From the NCBI RefSeq assembly GCF_000003815.2, contig NC_049979.1, forward strand, positions 15,912,393-15,963,434: 51,042 bases of DNA, read 5' to 3'. The notes beneath the pieces were generated by a model. The model worked only from the letters and a program-made list of their open reading frames with translations. It searched no databases and was not told the origin of the DNA. Source of the stretch: Branchiostoma floridae. Lineage: Eukaryota > Chordata > Leptocardii > Amphioxiformes > Branchiostomatidae. This document shows positions 1-8,681 of this stretch, in pieces. The position numbers were made by a program, and so were the translations under genes. Position 1 is the first letter of the stretch. Each line of letters opens with the position of its first letter.

Positions 1-170
1 TACACAGACAGAGACACATAACAGAAAATATAACCTCCATTCCATGACATTTCATGGAGGTAATTACGACAAGTGATTATACAAGAGTGTCCCAAGAGTA
101 TCTGACAAAAAATGTTTTCCGCTCTGTCACTGTTTTGGCATTTTGTATTCCCAGTTGATCTAGAGAACAT

Positions 171-263
171 TATAGGCCAAAATCGCCAGGAGAGCCATGG
201 TCGCTGGTACAAGAAGTGCCTTTGCCTGGACCAGAACTCCCAGTAGACGGTTGACTGTGGAGA
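171..263 (-). other. possible terminal host exon C (minus strand)
   Basis: A very good acceptor (TTTTCTTATTTATCTCCACAG) on the minus strand is followed by a frame reading VNRLLGVLVQAKALLVPATM and ending at a TAG near 171. Its phase fits the single base left from exon B. It would make a short hydrophobic C-terminus. The alternative is a separate exon near 320-390. Boundaries are approximate and the call depends on the chain A-B-C being real. Confidence 0.25.
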
Positions 264-671
264 TAAATAAGAAAATCTTAGAATGGTGGTACAAAATACA
301 GGATCATCATATGGTCAGACTCAAAGTCACTGTGGAACCATTGCCATAACGGATGGTCACCTGGGAGGAATTACCGAAAACTTGTGTAATTTGCAAGAAA
401 ACAGGTGATTGCACAAGCTCCACGCTCTGTTAAGTTGTGCTTGTACTTATGCTCCACTATGTGATGTTGAACATACCAGTGCCTGTGGCATTTCAGTTTT
501 ACACACACGGATAAACTGTACCTGTTGGACATTTCAACCAAAATCTCAGGAGAATAAGGAAGAAGTAAGAGAATCCCTGCCTACCTAACGTTACCCCATG
601 TTTTTAAGGACCGTAATCGGAAACACATTTTCCCCTAAGCTTTACCGGTTTAGTCTGCTTCTGTTTCTTAC

Positions 672-844
672 CTGTAGGTTTGCTGCGTGGCGGTTTCCAC
701 ACCGCCCTGGGAAGTTTCCCACTGGCACTGTGTAACCTCCTCTGCCTGCTGAGAAAACCCTCCCAGTCTGGCGGCTGCAGAGACAGCAGAATCTGCACGT
801 GATTCCAGAACCTACGGATGGAGATTGAAACGTCATCGGTTAAC
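672..844 (-). other. possible host exon B (minus strand)
   Basis: This is a 173-nt minus-strand interval between a weak acceptor (TGTCTGTTTGAG at 845-856) and a textbook donor (CCTACAG|GTAAGAAAC) at 672. Spliced to exon A the frame continues as KLTDDVSISIRRFWNHVQ and ends with KPPRSKPT plus one base. That leftover base joins in frame to exon C. The product is unrecognised. The basic, Arg-rich tail is typical of many unrelated proteins. No splicing evidence is available beyond the motifs. Confidence 0.33.
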
Positions 845-935
845 CTCAAACAGACATCAGGTAAATCGAATGCAATCATAGAAACATAATTAGCGTGACT
901 GGTAACAATTTGAGTAGGAATTTTAAACTTCTTAC

Positions 936-1092
936 TTGAAATGAAAGGTGTCCGGATCACGCGACAGGCGGTTCTGGAATCCCAGGTAGAGGTCGTCCCA
1001 AAACAGCCCGTGCAGAACAGTCTGTCTGTGGACCCCGATCCTGTTCTTGATCTGGACAATAAAAATCGACGCGATCTGAACACAAGTGCATA
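936..1092 (-). other. possible host exon A (minus strand)
   Basis: On the minus strand a pyrimidine-rich acceptor (TTTTCACCTGCACAG) opens at 1092 and a strong donor (CAA|GTAAGAAG) closes at 936. The 157-nt interval is open and includes the residues FWDDLYLGFQNRLSRDP. Its 2-nt overhang joins in frame to exon B at 844. I do not recognise the protein family. The phase match with a neighbouring candidate exon is the main support. It could still be chance open sequence or a decayed gene, since no complete gene model can be built inside the window. Confidence 0.33.
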
Positions 1093-1418
1093 CTGTGCAG
1101 GTGAAAACACACATACACACGCACGCACAAAGTAAAGAAGTCTTGTATCATTACTTAAGACAAACCATAGAAGGAAGGTTGTTTGTGTTGATAGTATTTG
1201 GAAACTTAATGGCGTCGATACAACGGTAAGGACTTCCCACCCCATATAAATTTCAAAAGGCTTTCCAGTCTTCATCGAGTATCTCACTATCTTACCTACT
1301 GACGTCACACTTGGATACAGTCAGAGCATGGTTCACTGATACCCGGTGAAGACTTGGTGGAAAATACACATGGTAAAGGAACTCTGGTGATTGATCTTCA
1401 ATATAAGAAGACCGCAAG

Positions 1419-1579
1419 AAATACAGCTTAAGCCGGATTCGGAGACGTTCCCAGTCACCATGCCCTGTTCACGTGTTCATTCGATTCCCATTGGCTACGA
1501 GGAAAGGCGGGAATATGTTCTGAGCTAGACAGGTCAGTCAAAACACGCCGTTTACTGAGCGGCTGTGTTTGCATTTCCC
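1419..1579 (+). repeat. split direct repeat A1 (left terminus)
   Basis: This 161-bp sequence starts AAATACAGCTTAAGCC and recurs as A2 at an exact offset of 1629. It contains an inverted CCAAT box (ATTGG at 1490-1494) and a GGCGGGAA motif, so it could carry a promoter. It precedes the SGNH ORF by about 240 bp. Confidence 0.92.
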
Positions 1580-1693
1580 GTTGCATTTTCCGTTCTGGCA
1601 TCCTTTGCGTTGGCAATTTCTGCCCCCTCTGTATTCTGCTTTGAGACTACACTCTTGACTGATTATTCCCGGTCGGAATCTCTGGCAAAGACG

Positions 1694-1814
1694 GTGAGTC
1701 GTCTCTATTTCCAGTTTTTTGTCGCTGCTTTGTGCAGCTGTGACGGGGCCCCCAGAAGTTCGGTTGTTCTCTTGTTGCTAAACTCTTACAGTAGGCGTTG
1801 CTTTTGATTCTTAG
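1694..1814 (+). other. possible 5' leader intron before the SGNH ORF
   Basis: A good donor (AAGACG|GTGAGTCG) at 1694 and an acceptor (GATTCTTAG) ending at 1814 bracket 121 bp just upstream of the SGNH start codon at 1821. If spliced, the hydrolase message would differ from the genomic RNA that is copied. This is motif evidence only. Confidence 0.25.
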
Positions 1815-1820
1815 TACGAC

Positions 1821-2417
1821 ATGGCAGAAGTTGGTCACAGAAAAAGACGAATACTAATCATAGGGCACTCGTTCATACGCAGACTGGATGCTTTTGTTGA
1901 AAGCAGAACCGAATCAGCATCAGGCCGAGTAGTGAGTAGAGATTTTTGGTTGGAAAACACCGATGTAAAATGGATGTCCTTGTCTGGCGGCAAAGTTTCG
2001 AACTTCGACCAAATGTGTAAGGCCCTGCCAACCGTGGATGATGTCTACCTTGAGTTAGGGTCCAATGATCTGTGTGAGCTCTTCTGGGAGCCTGAGATAG
2101 TGGCTTTACGCATAGTTGGTATGGCAAGTGTAATCAGAAACCGGGCTAATGCCAGACATATCATTGTTGGAGAACCTCTCCCACGGGTATTTAACCCACC
2201 AAACATACCGTACAATCAGTGCCTAGGTAGGTACCTTGACGCTTTGAGACATGAGGTGGCCAACACTCCTCACATGTCTACATGGGCACATGTCCGCCTT
2301 GTTAATAGGCATTGCCCAGAATATTTTGCAAAAGACGGACACCACCTGTCCCCTTACGGGATGTATCTTCACTTCAAGTCCATCAGGGGGGCCTTAACAG
2401 CAACAAAGGGCATTTAA
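1821..2417 (+). CDS. SGNH-family hydrolase of the retrotransposon
   Basis: This 198-residue protein starts at the ATG in ACGACATGG. It has the four SGNH blocks: block I GHSFIRRL with nucleophile Ser17, block II LSGGK with Gly57, block III ELGSND with Asn82, and block V DGHHLSP with Asp172 and His175. The spacing fits a compact esterase/lipase-like fold. There is no signal peptide or membrane segment, so it should act in the cytosol or nucleus. SGNH domains are known accessories of some Ngaro and other retroelements, but their substrate is unknown. Here the ORF lies between A1 and B1, apart from the gag-RT-YR block, and could be transcribed from A1 and end in B1. All catalytic residues are present, which suggests selection on activity. 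I give no gene name. Confidence 0.88.
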   Translation: MAEVGHRKRRILIIGHSFIRRLDAFVESRTESASGRVVSRDFWLENTDVKWMSLSGGKVSNFDQMCKALPTVDDVYLELGSNDLCELFWEPEIVALRIVGMASVIRNRANARHIIVGEPLPRVFNPPNIPYNQCLGRYLDALRHEVANTPHMSTWAHVRLVNRHCPEYFAKDGHHLSPYGMYLHFKSIRGALTATKGI

Positions 2418-2728
2418 TTCCCTCTAAAATACATTTTCAATTGGACATTTATACATTGAATCACCCCCCACCCCCCTCGCCCTGGCCCCTCAACACGCGG
2501 TGAGTAGAACAAAAGTAACTTGATATTTGGCGACATTTTTGAAAACTAACGAAATCTTCAAATGTTTTAATACTCGTTTATCAGTCAGAAAGCAAGGCTA
2601 TTCATTTACATTCCCTCACCCTACACTTCTTAGCCCCTTATTGCCTGATTGGCTCTTTGGCGGACTAATAGACAGGAGGGTTTTGCAGTCAGATTTCCCC
2701 TGCCACTTGTTAGGCGCGATGGCTTTTG
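2418..2728. other. SGNH 3' untranslated segment
   Basis: Non-coding stretch between the SGNH stop and B1. It contains a C-rich tract (CCCCCCACCCCCCTCGCCC, about 2465-2484). I see no further gene. Confidence 0.5.
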
Positions 2729-3050
2729 GTGGTGGTAAACCAGTACTCAAATTATGTTGGAAATCTTATAATGTTCGCAAACTTGTATGATTGGCATGTG
2801 ACCTTTATACGAAAAACCTTTTCACGAGATATATGGAACCGTTGTCATGGTAACCATTTGGCGTGTTGCCAAATATTGAGAATGATACATATTTATGTAA
2901 TGATTCTATGTTTTTTCCATTCTGTATGCCAATCTTGACAATATACCTGTTTTTCCGCCAAAGATGCCAAGTGTGTCAGTTGAATTCTTGTCTCCCTGTC
3001 CTTATATCGGTCGGAGAAGTAGGCATAAGGGGCTTTTCATGAAATGAAAA
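2729..3050 (+). repeat. split direct repeat B1 (internal)
   Basis: This 322-bp sequence from GTGGTGGTAAACC to CATGAAATGAAAA is repeated as B2 at offset 5953, with one visible difference (C2776 versus T8729). It runs directly into A2 and overlaps it by AAA. The B1-A2 junction equals what would form if the right end (B2) and left end (A1) of the element were joined in a circle. Confidence 0.92.
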
Positions 3051-3208
3051 TACAGCTTAAGCCGGATTCGGAGACGTTCCCAGTCACCATGCCCTGTTCA
3101 CGTGTTCATTCGATTCCCATTGGCTACGAGGAAAGGCGGGAATATGTTCTGAGCTAGACAGGTCAGTCAAAACACGCCGTTTACTGAGCGGCTGTGTTTG
3201 CATTTCCC
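3048..3208 (+). repeat. split direct repeat A2 (internal)
   Basis: Second copy of the 161-bp A sequence, with the inverted CCAAT box at 3119-3123. It stands upstream of gag, as A1 stands upstream of the SGNH ORF, so each A copy could drive its own unit. Confidence 0.92.
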
Positions 3209-4021
3209 CCCACACCCAACCCCTATAGAAAAGCCAGAACGTCGACAACATTTGTTGCCTTTCTTTTGTGCTTTGTTTTTCATTTCACCTATATGTACTC
3301 AAGCACAAATTTCAGATCTTCATTCAAAGTTTACGCATAATTCAAATTCACAACAAACAATACCGCAGATGTACCTTCATGTGGATATCAATTTATAGGA
3401 AAGTCGTTGGACTAATATCAATGTCTGTTCCCAAACAGATGTTGGTATACATATCACGTGCCCTTTGTCCAGGTACCGTTTAGTGTACCTGTCCATACTT
3501 GTGACTATTTACGCATGATTTTGTCGGGGTACTAGGAAGATACCTGTCCGTACATGCGTCAATTGCTTGTTTATATCACATGATCTTTGTTCACAAGCAA
3601 TTGTTTGATTCACATGATCTTGTCGGGGTACGGGCCGGGTACCTGTCCGTACATGTGATTATTTAACGCATGACTTTGTCGGGGTACTAACAGGGTACCT
3701 GTCCGTACATGCGTGGTTCACAAGTAACTGCTTGTTTTATCACATGATTTTGTCGGGGTACCGTTACTGTACCTGTCCGTACATGTGATTTATTTGGTGC
3801 ATGGCTTTGTCGGGGCGGGTTGTCCAAGAACCACAGTGACTTAAATAACCTTTGTATCTGACGGTTTGCTTTTTCACCGTTATACCGCATTTCTCAGATA
3901 CCCGGCATGACACTCCAATACAATCGATATAACTAGGAATGTGTCATCATGCATACAAAATTTGTCCTGATGTATTACTCTGCTCACTGTCTTAACGCTT
4001 TACTATTGTCGAGCCCCAGTA
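3209..4021 (+). promoter_or_regulatory. structured gag leader
   Basis: This is an 813-bp non-coding leader between A2 and the gag ATG. The first ~240 bp are A/T-rich and show nothing clear. From about 3455 to 3820 it carries the hairpin array listed separately. The last 200 bp are unstructured by eye. A leader this long and structured could hold a packaging signal or an internal ribosome entry site. That is inference. Confidence 0.5.
3455..3820 (+). repeat. tandem array of five to six 47-bp hairpins
   Basis: Units lie at 3455-3503 (degenerate), 3512-3558, 3611-3657, 3667-3713 and 3741-3787, with a half unit at 3796-3820. Each full unit has an outer stem, a conserved TTGTCGGGGTAC, a 6-8 nt variable loop, then a GTACCTGTCCGTA-like strand and the closing stem. 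Outer stems alternate CGCATG/CATGCG (3512, 3667) and CACATG/CATGTG (3611, 3741), so pairing is kept while bases change. The inner pairing is GGTAC with GTACC. Confidence 0.82.
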
Positions 4022-5227
4022 ATGCCTCCAAGGAAGAAGGCACGCAAAGCAGCGAGGCCGGAAGCCGGGGATGATCCGTCCCCGACGGAGCGAGGAGATC
4101 AGCCATCTCCAGAGGATGCACCCCCGCAACCTACTCGCAAGGCTCCGGATAAACCCAAGCTGACAATGAAGTTTCTACAAAAGCAACTAGAGGACTTGCA
4201 ACAAGTTACTACGCAGATAGCGAACAAACTGAACTCTACAAATTCCAGTGACCCCCAGACTCCAGGTGCGTTACCAACAGACGGAGGGTCAGCAGGACTT
4301 GTAGGTCTTAACACCTCTCCTAGCTCAGTGACTGTAACCCATGTAACCGATACCCCTGGCGTGTTGCCAATAGCTACCACAAGTGGGGCACTGGATCCTC
4401 AGCCCCCATCTCTTCCGTCCATCAACCCAAACGCCCAGATGCCAGGCCTAGGCTCGACCCTGGCTTCCAGCATTCTAGGTACATCCTCTCTTACTAAGAC
4501 AGTTAATGCCTCCGCTCTTAACCAACCAGCGTCAGTAGTTGGGACTCCTGCCATAGAATCTGTCCTTAGCGGTGAGCTCTATAAAACGGGAGTTCACTTA
4601 CCTCTGGACACTGGAATACCAGAACCAACGAAGGAGAAAATTTGGCTAGATAAATATGTGGAATTCAAACACTTATTGCCAACTCATCGTCCCAAAGCGC
4701 AATTCAACATCAACCTGGAACCATTAGCAGGACTCCCAACTTTGACGGTGGCAAACAATGTAGAGGACAGTAAGAACTCCCTTTCCTTAGCACAATGGTC
4801 AAACGCATTCGCGATTTACCAGTATATCTATGTCCAGAAGCATGTTCTGCGCAGTACCCAGTTAATCTCTTACGGGTACTTGATCCGATCCATGGCAGAC
4901 CGAGGTGCGCAGTGGGGTAAGTACGATATGTACTTCAGACAGCTAAGACAGATCAACCCAAACCTACCATGGGATGTCCCACATCCGCAGCTGTACGTTG
5001 ATGCCTTCAGTAGCTTGGCACTAGCATCTTCTTCCCCCAAGCCCTCCTTTCCCAAGACCAACAAAATACCCAGAGGCTACTGCTTTCAATATCACCTCCC
5101 CGGAGGCCAGTGCTCCACGACAGGTTGCCCTTACAAGCACTCCTGCCCCACCTGTTCAGGGCCACACAAGGAGCCCAACTGCCCCAAGAAGGCTCAGCTC
5201 AGAAATAACAACACCCGTAATCGCTAA
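4022..5227 (+). CDS. gag: Gag-like nucleocapsid protein
   Basis: This 401-residue protein starts with a basic, NLS-like stretch (PPRKKARKAARP), followed by a short predicted coiled coil at about residues 48-72 (LTMKFLQKQLEDLQQ). A long Pro/Ser/Thr-rich linker then leads to a more conserved-looking core from about 200. The C-terminus has a Cys/His cluster: C-x9-C-x4-C-x3-H at 354-373, then C-x2-C-x3-H-x4-C at 375-387, close to a zinc knuckle. This is the expected nucleic-acid-binding end of a retroelement Gag. The start is the first ATG after the leader. The RT frame is open for 203 nt inside its 3' end, so the two are probably expressed together. The family is inferred from position and the zinc cluster. 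Confidence 0.8.
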   Translation: MPPRKKARKAARPEAGDDPSPTERGDQPSPEDAPPQPTRKAPDKPKLTMKFLQKQLEDLQQVTTQIANKLNSTNSSDPQTPGALPTDGGSAGLVGLNTSPSSVTVTHVTDTPGVLPIATTSGALDPQPPSLPSINPNAQMPGLGSTLASSILGTSSLTKTVNASALNQPASVVGTPAIESVLSGELYKTGVHLPLDTGIPEPTKEKIWLDKYVEFKHLLPTHRPKAQFNINLEPLAGLPTLTVANNVEDSKNSLSLAQWSNAFAIYQYIYVQKHVLRSTQLISYGYLIRSMADRGAQWGKYDMYFRQLRQINPNLPWDVPHPQLYVDAFSSLALASSSPKPSFPKTNKIPRGYCFQYHLPGGQCSTTGCPYKHSCPTCSGPHKEPNCPKKAQLRNNNTRNR

Positions 5228-6782
5228 GAAGCTTAGTTTGTTTCTAGAAGGGTACCCCGACAGGGAAAAAGATTACATCATCAAAGGCTTTACCTATGGA
5301 TTTCCATTGGAGTATTTTGGACCTCGAAATTACTTTCCTTCCAAAGTCATGTCCCCCAATCCAGCACAACTTCCAATTATTTTTGAGAAACTTCAGTCTG
5401 AACTGGAACAAGGACGTATAGTGGGTCCATTCGCAGATAAACCATTTCCGAACCTATTCATTTCTCCCATTTATGCGGTTCCCAAAAAAGCCCCAGGAAA
5501 GTATCGGATAATACATGACTTGTCGCATCCCCCGGGGAAAGCAGTGAATAACGGTATTCCTAAAGAGCTATCCTCGGTTTCTTATGCCAATATAGACAAT
5601 GCTATCCGACACATAAAATTGCTAGGACCAGGATGTTTTCTAGCAAAAACGGATGTGGAATCAGCCTTTCGTATTGTTCCCATACATCCTAACGACCACC
5701 ACCTATTAGGATTCTATTTAGACAATGGTTTCTATTATGATCGATGCCTGCCAATGGGAGCTTCAATATCTTGTTCAATTTTTGAGGCTATTAGTTCGGC
5801 CCTTGAGTGGATAGCGGTAAACAAACTCAATATACGCTTCCCTACCCACATATTAGACGATTTCTTGTTCGCAAACCACGCATACTCATCTTGCGAACGA
5901 TACTTGGTAGCATTTAGCAATATGTGTCAGGAAGTAGGGGTTCCTCTTTCGGAGGAAAAAACCTACTACCCAGATACGACTATGTCATTTCTAGGCATAG
6001 AACTCGACACAAGATTGATGGAGGCGAGATTGCCCATTGACAAATTACAAAAGTGCAAAGAAACTATTCAAGAATTCCTCCTGCGCTCCTCAGTTTCCTT
6101 AAAACAAGTGCAGTCCCTTGTCGGACTACTCAATCACGTATGTCAAGTAGTTGTGCCAGGGCGCGCTTTCTTAAGAAGATTGATTGATCTAACCAGGAAT
6201 AGGACATACAAAACAGGCCCTATTCACATCAACAGTGGGGTAAGGCTTGACTTACAAATGTGGGGTCATTTCCTTGACACCTTTAATGGAAAATCCTTCT
6301 TTGTTGACGACCAATTTACTACGGACTCCACGTTAAACCTGTATACAGATGCAGCAGGATCGTTAGGTTATGGCGCAGTTTATGGCACAGAATGGCTTTA
6401 CGGAGCTTGGCCACAGGCACTACACTCGACGAATATTACAATATTAGAATTTTATCCAATTGTGCTGGCTTTCCATATCTGGGGCAAGGAATGGGCGAAC
6501 CAAAGTATTTTGTTACACACTGACAACCTTGCCCTGGTGCACATAATCAATAAACAGACGTCACGGAACCCCAGGATAATGCCCTTGGTTCGAAGATTTG
6601 TTCTTATAAGCCTCCGCCGAAATATTAGATGTCGAGCTGAGCACATACCGGGAACACATAACACGATGGCTGACTGTCTATCTCGCCTACAGGTAGAGCG
6701 GTTCCGCAGGAAATACCCACACATGGCAACTCATCCGGTCAGGGTGCCTCCCCATCTCCTGCCCAGCAGCTTAATCGACTAG
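5025..6782 (+). CDS. pol: reverse transcriptase - RNase H polyprotein
   Basis: The frame is open from 5025, after a TAG at 5022, to the TAG at 6780-6782, overlapping gag by 203 nt in another frame. There is no ATG near the start of homology. The family-like sequence TTPVIAKKLSLFLEGYPDRE already begins inside the overlap, so frameshifting or other non-standard initiation is likely. Numbering from the TTG at 5238, RT motif A is KTDVESAFRIVPIHP (Asp139), motif B LPMGASISCSIFE, and motif C HILDDFLF (Asp207/Asp208). RNase H follows: YTDAAGS (Asp371), TILEFYP (Glu404), LHTDN (Asp429) and NTMADCLSR (Asp479), a complete DEDD set. LDDF instead of YxDD and the DAAGS RNase H fit DIRS/Ngaro RTs. There is no protease or DDE integrase domain. 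Confidence 0.92.
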   Translation, partial: HLLPPSPPFPRPTKYPEATAFNITSPEASAPRQVALTSTPAPPVQGHTRSPTAPRRLSSEITTPVIAKKLSLFLEGYPDREKDYIIKGFTYGFPLEYFGPRNYFPSKVMSPNPAQLPIIFEKLQSELEQGRIVGPFADKPFPNLFISPIYAVPKKAPGKYRIIHDLSHPPGKAVNNGIPKELSSVSYANIDNAIRHIKLLGPGCFLAKTDVESAFRIVPIHPNDHHLLGFYLDNGFYYDRCLPMGASISCSIFEAISSALEWIAVNKLNIRFPTHILDDFLFANHAYSSCERYLVAFSNMCQEVGVPLSEEKTYYPDTTMSFLGIELDTRLMEARLPIDKLQKCKETIQEFLLRSSVSLKQVQSLVGLLNHVCQVVVPGRAFLRRLIDLTRNRTYKTGPIHINSGVRLDLQMWGHFLDTFNGKSFFVDDQFTTDSTLNLYTDAAGSLGYGAVYGTEWLYGAWPQALHSTNITILEFYPIVLAFHIWGKEWANQSILLHTDNLALVHIINKQTSRNPRIMPLVRRFVLISLRRNIRCRAEHIPGTHNTMADCLSRLQVERFRRKYPHMATHPVRVPPHLLPSSLID

Positions 6783-7675
6783 TCGACAACTTGCTTGTTC
6801 AATCCTTAGCACCTTCTACAATCTCAGCTTATCGCCTGGCGTGGCAGCATTTCCGTCAATTCAGCCTTGAAATCCACTGTACAGCCAATATCAAGCCCCC
6901 TATTCCAGAGCCTATAGTATGCCAGTTTATTTCCTACTTACATAGTAAGGGATTTGCCCCAGCGTCGATAGCATCTAAACTTTCAGCTATAGGTTTCATT
7001 CACAAAATCCAAAATCTACAAGACCCCACTTCTACTTTCGTCGTTCGCAAGTTGATGCACTCAATACAAAAGAACCACGTACCCGACGGAAGGTTGCCCA
7101 TAACGCCTCCTATTCTTTCCCAATTGATTGATGCCTTGAAGTTCATAAAGACCACGTACTACAATCAGTGCCTGTATGAGGCAATGTTCACGTTTATGTT
7201 CTACTCTTTAGCTCGCATAAGCGAAGTAACGGTAACTAATTCTTCCCAACACACTCTGACCTTAGCGGACCTCAGGGGTAATCTGGACTCTAATAGTGGC
7301 CTAACTTCCTTCTTGGTACAGTTTAAGACGTACAAACACAGCAGTCCTTCAGCCCAATCCACCATCCAGATCCAACCACACCCAGAAAGTCCGCACTGCC
7401 CGGTGGTAAGCCTTGCTAAGTACCTCCAACTACGGGGAAGGAACCCGGGGTACCTGTTCCAACGTAGGGATGGTTGCCCTGTTACCAGCGATAACTTTGC
7501 CAAGGCATTAAGAGCCTGTGTCCTGCAAGTCAAACTCGATCCACAAAAATACACCTCGCATTCCTTCCGAATTGGAGCTGCTACGCAAGCAGCTTTGCAG
7601 GGGGTTTCGGATTCGAACCTTCGGCTACTAGGGAGATGGACCTCAGATGCATTTAAAAAATATATTCGCACTTAA
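6674..7675 (+). CDS. tyrosine recombinase (YR) of the retrotransposon
   Basis: The frame is open from 6674, overlapping the end of pol by 109 nt, to TAA at 7673-7675. There is no ATG; a natural-looking N-terminus (QLNRLVDNLLVQSLAPSTIS) starts near 6764. Numbering from the TTG at 6791, residues 8-110 form the SAM-like core-binding domain (APSTISAYRLAWQHF). The catalytic domain carries LARISEV (Arg142), a Lys at about 179-182, HSFR (His257, Arg260), GRW (Trp283 in the second His position) and the nucleophile Tyr291 close to the C-terminus. The catalytic set is complete. The enzyme should join the cDNA circle and the target at short homology. It lies in the same frame as gag, but pol separates them. 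Confidence 0.92.
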   Translation: MSISPTGRAVPQEIPTHGNSSGQGASPSPAQQLNRLVDNLLVQSLAPSTISAYRLAWQHFRQFSLEIHCTANIKPPIPEPIVCQFISYLHSKGFAPASIASKLSAIGFIHKIQNLQDPTSTFVVRKLMHSIQKNHVPDGRLPITPPILSQLIDALKFIKTTYYNQCLYEAMFTFMFYSLARISEVTVTNSSQHTLTLADLRGNLDSNSGLTSFLVQFKTYKHSSPSAQSTIQIQPHPESPHCPVVSLAKYLQLRGRNPGYLFQRRDGCPVTSDNFAKALRACVLQVKLDPQKYTSHSFRIGAATQAALQGVSDSNLRLLGRWTSDAFKKYIRT

Positions 7676-8681
7676 CTCCATAGAAGGCACCTGGTTCGTA
7701 CTTGAACAGCTGAAAAAGATCCCTAATAGACCCTTAAACGGGTATAATCGGCTAACGGCACAATAGGTTGATACCTACTCAACCTCACCAATAAGAATTA
7801 TCAACTTTAGACTGAAACCCCTACATAGGGTGAGTTACCCTACAGCCTTGATACATGGTGTGTTACCCATATGTCTGATCAACTACAACATTTGAACAGG
7901 GTGAGTTACCCAGAGTTCGATAACAACAGTAAGTTCCCTGCTTGCATCCTAAACCAAGCTACATTGGAATACAACGTTTAGGGTGCCCTGCTCAAGGTTA
8001 TGATAGCAATAGCTAGCTCCATGCCTGTATTGAACACCTGGCCAGTGCGGCTTTTATGCCGGTATACGGTGAGTTACCTTAGTTCTGATAATAACAGCTG
8101 ACTAGTACAGGTTTGTTTGTTTTCTAAACCAAACTGGATAGCATAGCTATACTCTTATAATAAGTAGATTTGTTGATTCTTAGTCCCTGAGTAGTCTCCC
8201 AGTTATGAATGTATTACCTTGCGTAATTCCATACTACCCTACAGCACATAAATGTATGCTAACTCAATAGAAACTTTTCTTTCTGTCGTTGCTCCGTAGC
8301 GAAATGTATTACCAGGTGTCACTCCATGTCACTTTACGGTAAACAATTTTATGCTAACGCTGTATAGGGAAAAAACAGATAGTTTACAATACTCAAGGAT
8401 ACGAAGTTAGATTTATAAATAAAGCGATCGACACTGTTAGTCTAAGTTACAGCCATGCTGCTCAGGTTACTTTCATAATATGCCAGTATTTTTCTCTAAA
8501 CGTACCCTACAATACTCTACAGATCCTAGGCAACATTTGCATTACGTCAATATTTCAGCATCGCACCTAAAAAGTCGTTTCAGACTGTTGTATAGAAACT
8601 AGCTCAGACGTTTTGTTTGTTCACCTTCGCCACATTTCAGTTTATTGAACATTTCTTGTTTTTAACGTTTTTAACGTATAA
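7676..8681. promoter_or_regulatory. YR 3' untranslated region with GGGTGAGTTACCC hairpin motifs
   Basis: About 1 kb of non-coding DNA between the YR stop and B2. The self-complementary motif GGGTGAGTTACCC occurs at 7828-7840 and 7899-7911, with variants GGTGTGTTACC at 7857-7867 and GGTGAGTTACC at 8068-8078. Weaker repeats around 8208-8350 share 'atgtattacc...tatgctaac'. Their role is unknown. Confidence 0.6.

Noticed and set aside
604-1308. 234-codon minus-strand open frame
   Set aside because: It spans apparent exons and introns with good donors inside it. The spliced reading fits better than one long ORF.
1565-1807. 80-codon frame before the SGNH ORF
   Set aside because: It has no ATG, starts inside repeat A1, and has splice-like signals around its end. 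Probably leader sequence.
7201-7671. 156-codon minus-strand frame
   Set aside because: Shadow of the tyrosine recombinase, which carries the full catalytic set on the plus strand.
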